Part shown: piece after piece, positions 7,197-11,150 of the stretch
Layout: each line of letters begins with the position of its first letter
Position numbering within the stretch: position 1 is the stretch's first letter
Assembly (NCBI GenBank): GCA_017624645.1
Contig: JAGAMQ010000098.1
Location: 1-11,150 of the forward strand
Length of the DNA stretch: 11,150 nt
Direction: 5' to 3'
Source: Oscillospiraceae bacterium
Lineage (GTDB): Bacteria; Bacillota; Clostridia; Oscillospirales; Oscillospiraceae
Program-made: the position numbers and the translations under genes
The notes under the pieces: generated by a model
The model's input: only the letters and a program-made list of their open reading frames with translations
Database searches by the model: none
What the model was told of the DNA's origin: nothing

Positions 7197-7501
7197 AAGA
7201 CCGGCCCATAACAAGATCGCACACCCACATTTGAACAGGAGGAATGCCCGGTATCCATGCAGCCAGCTCTGGAACGGCAATCCCACGGCACACGGGAAGA
7301 TCCGCTTAATGCTGCTTGGTTCCCCACCTGACATGGTTCACGGGATCCCGTTGCGCGGGACCGTTCCTTCAACACCGCTTACACGGTCCGGACGGCACTC
7401 CTACAAGTCCGGGTGTGGGAATTCATCCCCGCTATAGCGGATTGCGGGTACAGGGCACCGCTAACTCCCCGACTAGTGCGACCTTGTTACGAGCCGGTCT
7501 T
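7197..7501 (-). ncRNA. ffs: Large (Alu-containing) SRP RNA, with precursor helix
   Basis: This is the RNA scaffold of the signal recognition particle, which targets nascent membrane proteins. On the minus strand it begins with an Alu domain like that of Bacillus, GGGGAGTTAGCGGTGCCCTG (7470-7451), followed by ACCCGCAATCCGCT. The S domain carries the Ffh-binding helix 8 at 7332-7311, with GTCAGG, a GGAA tetraloop closed by GG/CC, and AAGCAGC. Upstream of that lie the conserved GCGCAACGGGA stretch and AACCATGTCAGG. The ends are joined by an uninterrupted 26-bp helix with three G-U pairs (7476-7501 with 7197-7222). The mature ends probably lie inside this helix, giving about 270 nt, because the Bacillus RNA is trimmed by RNase III from a longer precursor. 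It fills the gap between acpP and dnaX. Identification is firm; exact ends are not. Confidence 0.95.
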
Positions 7502-7513
7502 GCTGTAACAAGG
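7482..7513 (-). repeat. Perfect inverted repeat at the SRP RNA 5' side
   Basis: Nine-base arms CCTTGTTAC (7513-7505) and GTAACAAGG (7490-7482), read on the minus strand, enclose 14 nt. The downstream arm is part of the 5' strand of the SRP RNA closing helix. The upstream arm lies between the acpP stop and the SRP RNA. It would form a hairpin competing with the closing helix in any transcript that starts upstream. It is not followed by a U-run, so it is not a simple terminator. Confidence 0.6.
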
Positions 7514-7516
7514 AAT

Positions 7517-7522
7517 ATTATC
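7517..7522 (-). promoter_or_regulatory. Possible -10 box of an SRP RNA promoter
   Basis: GATAAT on the minus strand (5 of 6 to TATAAT) lies just after the acpP stop and would place a start near 7510, about 9 nt before the SRP RNA closing helix. The DNA 17 bp upstream reads TCGAAT, a poor -35. The SRP RNA may instead be read through from the acpP promoter. Confidence 0.3.
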
Positions 7523-7525
7523 GTG

Positions 7526-7747
7526 TTACTCCAGCTTGGATTCGATGAACTGCGCCAGCTCACCAAAGGTAGCAATCTTCTGATCCTCCATCTCCAGTTC
7601 AACGCCCAGCTCTGCCTCAAGATCCATGATCATCTCAACGATGTCCAGAGAGTCAACGCCAAGGCTTTCAAAGGTGCTGTCGGGAGTAATCTCGTCTACA
7701 TTCAGCTCCAGCTGCTTTGCCGCATAAGATACAAGTTTCTCGTACAT
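7526..7747 (-). CDS. acpP: Acyl carrier protein
   Basis: This small acidic cytosolic protein carries growing fatty acids as thioesters on phosphopantetheine. The 73-residue length is typical. The attachment motif is GVDSLD with Ser33 as the modified residue, followed by the acidic helix DIVEMIMDLEAELGVEL (35-51) that docks with fatty-acid synthase enzymes. ATG 7747 lies 8 nt after GGAGG. The frame is open upstream to 7822, but that part overlaps the 3' end of the flavoprotein gene and lacks any ACP-like sequence. A consensus promoter (7794-7822) sits in the end of the preceding gene, so it can be expressed independently. No fatty-acid synthesis genes are in the window, and no terminator follows it before the SRP RNA. 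Confidence 0.95.
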   Translation of the reverse strand: MYEKLVSYAAKQLELNVDEITPDSTFESLGVDSLDIVEMIMDLEAELGVELEMEDQKIATFGELAQFIESKLE

Positions 7748-7793
7748 TCTTTTTTCCTCCAATAAAGTGGAATCTGTCTTTAACCACTCGTTT

Positions 7794-7822
7794 ATTTTAA
7801 GATATGTCTGCCTGTTTGTCAA
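7794..7822 (-). promoter_or_regulatory. Sigma-A promoter for acpP
   Basis: On the minus strand a perfect TTGACA (7822-7817), a 17-bp spacer and TAAAAT (7799-7794) lie inside the last codons of the flavoprotein gene. The predicted start near 7787 leaves about 40 nt of leader with the acpP GGAGG. It could also drive the SRP RNA and dnaX by readthrough. Confidence 0.75.
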
Positions 7823-9044
7823 TGCCGGTTTTTACCGCCATTGCCGCTGCGTAGGCAGTGGCCCAGGCAATCTGCAGATTAAAGCCTCCGGTATAAGCAT
7901 CACAGTCCAGAATCTCCCCTGCAAAGTATAACCCGTTTATCAGCTTAGATTCCATCGTCTTGGGATCCACCTGTGAGACCTTAACACCGCCGGAGGTAAT
8001 AATGGCCTCTTCTACCGGTCGTTTACCTTTGATTTCCACCGGAAATGCCTTCAACAGATCCAAAAGCCTTCTGCGCTGCTCCTTTTTCAGGGAATTTGCC
8101 TGCAGAGAAGGATCGATCTGCGCCAACTGCAGGATCACAGGGATCATAGACCGGGGCAGCAAATCCGTCAAGGCGTTTTCCATTGTTCTGTTTTTGTACT
8201 GATCCAAATCCCGCAAAAGTCTTTCATTCAATTTCTTCGGTTCCAGTGCGGGCTTCAGATCAATAAGCAGCCGGCAGCCGTCTCCTTTCAGATGTGCGCT
8301 GGCACTTAAGACTGTAGGTCCGGATACACCGAAATGGGTAAAAAGCAATTCGCCGAAGTCATCGTAAAGCAATTTATTCTTAACGTTCAGCAGCTTTACC
8401 CCTACATTACGCAGACTCAAACCCTGCATTACGGCACAGGTGGTCCCATCCTCTTCCAAAGGCACGAGAGAGCCCTCCGGAGGAACAATGGTATGACCTA
8501 ACCTTTCTGCCATGGCAAGGCCATCACCGGTAGACCCGGTGGCAGGATAGGAGACGCCGCCGGTAGCAAGGACCACCCACTGACATGTAAGGGTTTCTTT
8601 GTCCGTTCTGACACCCACAACGGAACCCTCACAAGCTTCAACATCTCTCACCGTTGCCTGACGGACCGTTACACCGTGCTTTTTCAGCAAATGCCGCAGG
8701 CATTCCAGAACAGAGGCAGATCTGTCAGAAACGGGAAACACACGATTTCCCCTTTCCACCTTCAGCGCGCAACCGTTCTCCTGCAGCAGATGCATGATTT
8801 TTTCCGGGGGAAACCCTTCCATGGCGCTGTAAAGAAACCGGTTGTTCCGGGGAACATTCTGCAGCACCTGTGCAGACGTACAGTCATTGGTAACGTTGCA
8901 TCTGCCTTTACCGGTTATCAGGAGCTTTTTTCCCAGCCTGTCATTCTTTTCCAGCAGCAGCACACGACCGCCCCGTTTCGCAGCAAAAATTGCACAGAGC
9001 ATACCGGCAGGTCCGCCCCCTACTACTATACCGTCATAGTTCAT
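7797..9044 (-). CDS. BaiN/YhiN-family FAD-dependent oxidoreductase (HI0933-like)
   Basis: This 415-residue flavoprotein belongs to the HI0933/YhiN group, often labelled aminoacetone oxidase-like or BaiN. Seen are the N-terminal FAD Rossmann motif GGGPAG (9-14) with the acidic end LLEK (30-33), the family stretch TGKGRCNVTN (44-53), ATGG (160-163), FTHFGVSGP (235-243), and the C-terminal GLYFAGEILDCDAYTGGFNLQ region that closes the FAD site. One clostridial member, BaiN, is reported as a bile-acid dehydrogenation-pathway reductase. Most family members have no proven substrate, and no bile-acid genes are nearby, so I do not assign that role. Its ATG overlaps the TGA of the RpiR regulator by 4 nt, indicating coupled translation. 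The promoter of acpP lies inside its 3' end. Confidence 0.88.
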   Translation of the reverse strand: MNYDGIVVGGGPAGMLCAIFAAKRGGRVLLLEKNDRLGKKLLITGKGRCNVTNDCTSAQVLQNVPRNNRFLYSAMEGFPPEKIMHLLQENGCALKVERGNRVFPVSDRSASVLECLRHLLKKHGVTVRQATVRDVEACEGSVVGVRTDKETLTCQWVVLATGGVSYPATGSTGDGLAMAERLGHTIVPPEGSLVPLEEDGTTCAVMQGLSLRNVGVKLLNVKNKLLYDDFGELLFTHFGVSGPTVLSASAHLKGDGCRLLIDLKPALEPKKLNERLLRDLDQYKNRTMENALTDLLPRSMIPVILQLAQIDPSLQANSLKKEQRRRLLDLLKAFPVEIKGKRPVEEAIITSGGVKVSQVDPKTMESKLINGLYFAGEILDCDAYTGGFNLQIAWATAYAAAMAVKTGIDKQADIS

Positions 9045-9910
9045 CGGTTATCGACTCGCTTTTCATAGACATTGTATTCTTCCCAAACCTGCTCAAGGGC
9101 ATCAAAGGTGTGCTTGAGCGTCTGCTCCTGACCGGAAGCCAATGCCACGATCAAGGCGTTGACCACGCTCAAGGGTGCAACAATTGAGTCCACAAGGGAG
9201 ACCATATCGCTCTTGGCAACGATCACTTTATCGCAGTGCTGTCCCAAGGGTGACAAACGGCTGTCTGTAACACCGATAACGGTGGCACCGGTGGCACGGC
9301 TGTATTGGGCACCCTTGACGGTAGCCGCGGAATAACGGGGGAAACTGAAGGCAATCACCACATCTTCAGAGGTCAGTCCCACCAGCCGTTCAAAAACCTC
9401 ACTGGCACCGGATGCCGTGATGATACGCACATTATCAAACATGAAATTCAGATAATAGCCAAGGAAGCTTGCAAGAGGCGCTACAGACCGGGCACCTAAA
9501 ATATAGATCCGCTTTGCATCGCGAATTGCCTGTACTGCGGAGCGGAACTCATCCCTGTTTACCATTTCTGCGGTTTGACGCAGCTTATCAGCATCGGACT
9601 GCAACACCATAGCCACCACATCCTGGTCTCCGATACGGTCATTGGCAACCTCTATTCTCTGGACGGATGTAAGGCGATTGAGGACCATATCCTGCATTGC
9701 CTTCTGCATACTGGGATAGCCGTCATACCCCAATTCCACAGCAAAACGCACCACTGTGGATTCGGAAACACCAACGGTCTTACCCAAACGGCTTGCTGTC
9801 ATAAAGGCTGCCTTGTCATAATACTCCGTGATGTAATTTGCCAGCTTGCGCTGACCTTTGGAAAATGTAGGTGCTTTTCTTTGAAGCACAGACAAAATAT
9901 CGTCGTTCAT
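9041..9910 (-). CDS. MurR/RpiR-family transcriptional regulator
   Basis: This 289-residue cytosolic regulator has an N-terminal helix-turn-helix (about 36-62, with LGKTVGVSESTVVRFAVELG) and a C-terminal SIS domain (about 120-260) that in this family binds phosphosugars. SIS features visible are IYILGARSVAPLA (135-147) and the AFSFPRYSAATV stretch (187-198). The start is taken as ATG 9910, 5 nt after GGAGG. The frame stays open to 9970, but that extension overlaps the promoter and is not family-like. It has its own promoter with a palindrome over the -35, which suggests autoregulation. Its stop overlaps the start of the flavoprotein by 4 nt. No sugar-catabolic gene is adjacent, so its ligand is unclear. 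Confidence 0.9.
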   Translation of the reverse strand: MNDDILSVLQRKAPTFSKGQRKLANYITEYYDKAAFMTASRLGKTVGVSESTVVRFAVELGYDGYPSMQKAMQDMVLNRLTSVQRIEVANDRIGDQDVVAMVLQSDADKLRQTAEMVNRDEFRSAVQAIRDAKRIYILGARSVAPLASFLGYYLNFMFDNVRIITASGASEVFERLVGLTSEDVVIAFSFPRYSAATVKGAQYSRATGATVIGVTDSRLSPLGQHCDKVIVAKSDMVSLVDSIVAPLSVVNALIVALASGQEQTLKHTFDALEQVWEEYNVYEKRVDNR

Positions 9911-9941
9911 AGCTACCTCCCGGGCGGATATGTTGACTATA

Positions 9942-9970
9942 ATAGTAACAAACATCGACGGTTTTTGCAA
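9942..9970 (-). promoter_or_regulatory. Sigma-A promoter for rpiR-flavoprotein
   Basis: On the minus strand TTGCAA (9970-9965), a 17-bp spacer and TACTAT (9947-9942) give a good vegetative promoter with a start near 9935, about 25 nt before the regulator's ATG. The -35 is embedded in a palindrome (9961-9978). Confidence 0.65.
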
Positions 9971-9978
9971 GCAAAAAC
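9961..9978. repeat. Palindrome over the rpiR -35 box (putative operator)
   Basis: Perfect 8-bp arms GTTTTTGC/GCAAAAAC are separated by 2 bp and overlap the -35 hexamer of the regulator's promoter. A second copy of the TTGCAA hexamer lies 22 bp away (9987-9992), about two helical turns. RpiR-type proteins bind inverted repeats near their own promoters, so an operator is plausible. The arms are AT-rich with no U-run on the minus strand, so a terminator for the gene before it is unlikely. Confidence 0.5.
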
Positions 9979-9994
9979 TCCCAGAATTGCAAAT

Positions 9995-10708
9995 TTATTC
10001 TTTGATCGCCCGAACTTCCTCATCTGTAAGGTAACGCCACTGCCCCGGTGCAAGGTCAGAAAGGGTCAGACTTCCCTCTGCCACGCGGGTCAATCGCTTT
10101 ACCTGCATCCCTGCGATGGCACACATTCTTCTGACCTGTCTGTTTCGTCCCTCATGGATGGTAATTTGCAGGCAGGTAAGACCGGAACTTCCCGGCTCCT
10201 TCCCTAAGATCTCTACCTGGGGAATCCGCAAAGGATATCCGTCCAGATGCATAGGCTCGCCTAATCGCCGCAACCCATCCTTGGTAAAGCCGGTGACCTT
10301 GGCGACATAGGTCTTCTTCACCTCATGGCTGGGGTGCATCATTTTTTGCGCAAGATCTCCGTCGTTTGTAAACAGCAGCAATCCTTCGGAATCCATATCC
10401 AGTCTTCCCACGGGGTAAACCCGGACACCGCAGGCCTCCACAAGCTGCGCAGCATTTTTTCTGCCCTTCTCGTCAGACAGAGTTGTGACATATCCTCTCG
10501 GCTTGTTCAGCATGATATATGTATTGGGTTGCCGGGACGGGAGAAGTTTCCCGTCCAGCATTATTTTGTCCGTTGCAGGGTCTGCAACATCTCCCAGAAC
10601 GCACACCTTTCCGTTGCAGGTAACTCTGCCTGCAAGGATCAGCTCCTCCGCCTTCCTGCGGGATGTGACACCCCTTGCGGCGATAATCTTTTGTATCCGC
10701 TCGCTCAT
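9995..10708 (-). CDS. rluB: RsuA/RluB-family rRNA pseudouridine synthase
   Basis: This 237-residue enzyme isomerises a specific uridine in rRNA to pseudouridine. It has an N-terminal S4 RNA-binding domain (about 2-60, with RIQKIIAARGVTSRRKAEELI), then the catalytic domain with LNKPRGYV (67-74) and motif II GRLDMDSEGLLLFTNDG (101-117), where Asp104 is the catalytic aspartate. The late stretch GRNRQVRRM is also typical. The choice of RluB over RsuA or RluE rests on Gram-positive neighbours of dac genes and length, not on a decisive residue. ATG 10708 overlaps the stop of the dac gene by 4 nt, and GGAGG lies 6 nt before it. No clear terminator follows before the rpiR promoter. Confidence 0.92.
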   Translation of the reverse strand: MSERIQKIIAARGVTSRRKAEELILAGRVTCNGKVCVLGDVADPATDKIMLDGKLLPSRQPNTYIMLNKPRGYVTTLSDEKGRKNAAQLVEACGVRVYPVGRLDMDSEGLLLFTNDGDLAQKMMHPSHEVKKTYVAKVTGFTKDGLRRLGEPMHLDGYPLRIPQVEILGKEPGSSGLTCLQITIHEGRNRQVRRMCAIAGMQVKRLTRVAEGSLTLSDLAPGQWRYLTDEEVRAIKE

Positions 10709-11150
10709 TCATTTCCTCCAAACCATCTTGTCCAAAAATGCTTTTTGGCCTCCGGCTTCTCCTGCTCTACGGTTTTCCCGTAACGCAGCGGGATCTTTCC
10801 AACCACTTTTTCCCCGATACAGACATAGGCAAAGTCAGCGTCCTGTCCCTGCACAACCGGTGCATAGACAAATCCCGGCTCCTGCATACGGATCTGAACC
10901 TTTTCTTCCGGTGCAAGGGAATAAACAAAGTCCGCATCGGCAATGAGGTCTGCATTTTCTTCCTGTCCACCCAGGACAGCAACGCTGCCGACTTTTTCGC
11001 CCTTACTCACAACTTTTATCGGCTTATAACACGTAAAACCATGATCCAACAGCCGGGTATGATCCTGCCAGTCATTTGGTGCATTGATCGTCACCGCCAC
11101 AAGGGTGCGTCCGTGCTTTTGTGCAGAGGACACCAAAATCCTTCCAGCAG
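10705..11150 (-). CDS. C-terminal part of a D-alanyl-D-alanine carboxypeptidase (S11), 5' truncated
   Basis: The open frame enters at the right edge and gives 147 residues to a TGA. It begins AGRILVSSAQ, followed by GRTLVAVTINAPNDWQDHTRLLDHGF. This is the well-conserved end of the penicillin-binding S11 domain in DacA/DacB/DacF proteins, which trim the last D-Ala from peptidoglycan stem peptides outside the membrane. The remainder (about 40-130) is the beta-rich C-terminal domain of this group. The active-site SxxK, SxN and KTG motifs lie upstream, outside the window. The end FWTRWFGGNE is short and aromatic, weaker than a usual membrane anchor. A TTG at 11134-11136 could be mistaken for a start, but the homologous sequence continues before it. 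It overlaps rluB by 4 nt. Confidence 0.88.
   Translation of the reverse strand, partial: AGRILVSSAQKHGRTLVAVTINAPNDWQDHTRLLDHGFTCYKPIKVVSKGEKVGSVAVLGGQEENADLIADADFVYSLAPEEKVQIRMQEPGFVYAPVVQGQDADFAYVCIGEKVVGKIPLRYGKTVEQEKPEAKKHFWTRWFGGNE

Noticed and set aside
7197..7501. Long inverted repeats as ends of a mobile element
   Set aside because: The enclosed DNA is SRP RNA with Alu and helix-8 signatures, and the repeats are its closing helix. No transposase is present.
7797..9044. Calling the flavoprotein a bile-acid BaiN enzyme
   Set aside because: The family is broad and no other bai genes are in the window, so the specific reaction is not supported.

Overview
The window reads as chromosomal DNA from a Gram-positive anaerobe of the Clostridia, most likely near the Oscillospiraceae/Ruminococcaceae. 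The grounds are the block SRP RNA-dnaX-ybaB-recR, which is also the Bacillus subtilis order, a large Alu-domain-containing SRP RNA, strong AGGAGG-type ribosome binding sites, consensus sigma-A promoters, and the lone PTS EIIC and FlK-like thioesterase families. The family-level assignment is inference. The DNA is moderately GC-rich. I see no transposase, integrase, tRNA, CRISPR array or phage gene, so this looks like ordinary core chromosome.

Layout. Positions 1-1147 (+): the last 25 codons of an unidentified gene, then a 10-helix EamA/DMT-type transporter. A strong hairpin terminator at 1151-1178 separates it from the convergent minus-strand pair pncB (nicotinate phosphoribosyltransferase) and a small GIY-YIG protein, whose GTG start directly abuts the pncB stop. 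A compact divergent promoter region (2926-2992) drives pncB to the left. To the right it drives a two-gene operon of an FlK-like hotdog thioesterase and a stand-alone PTS EIIC-family membrane protein. That operon ends at the bidirectional terminator 4540-4570.

From 4573 to the right edge everything is on the minus strand. Read in the direction of transcription, from right to left, it is: the C-terminal part of a D-Ala-D-Ala carboxypeptidase (dac), an RsuA/RluB-type pseudouridine synthase overlapping it by 4 nt, an RpiR-type regulator with its own promoter and a palindrome over the -35, a BaiN/YhiN-type flavoprotein overlapping it by 4 nt, acyl carrier protein with a promoter inside the flavoprotein gene, SRP RNA (about 7197-7501), dnaX, ybaB and recR.

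How the parts work together: dnaX (clamp loader), YbaB and RecR form a replication/recombination cluster, and the SRP RNA directs membrane protein targeting. Acyl carrier protein feeds lipid synthesis, and pncB salvages nicotinate for NAD. The RpiR/flavoprotein pair and the thioesterase/EIIC pair are the least predictable units functionally. I found no clearly new multi-gene system. The best leads are a 26-bp uninterrupted precursor helix around the SRP RNA with a competing hairpin at its 5' side, the putative operator before rpiR, and the thioesterase-EIIC operon.
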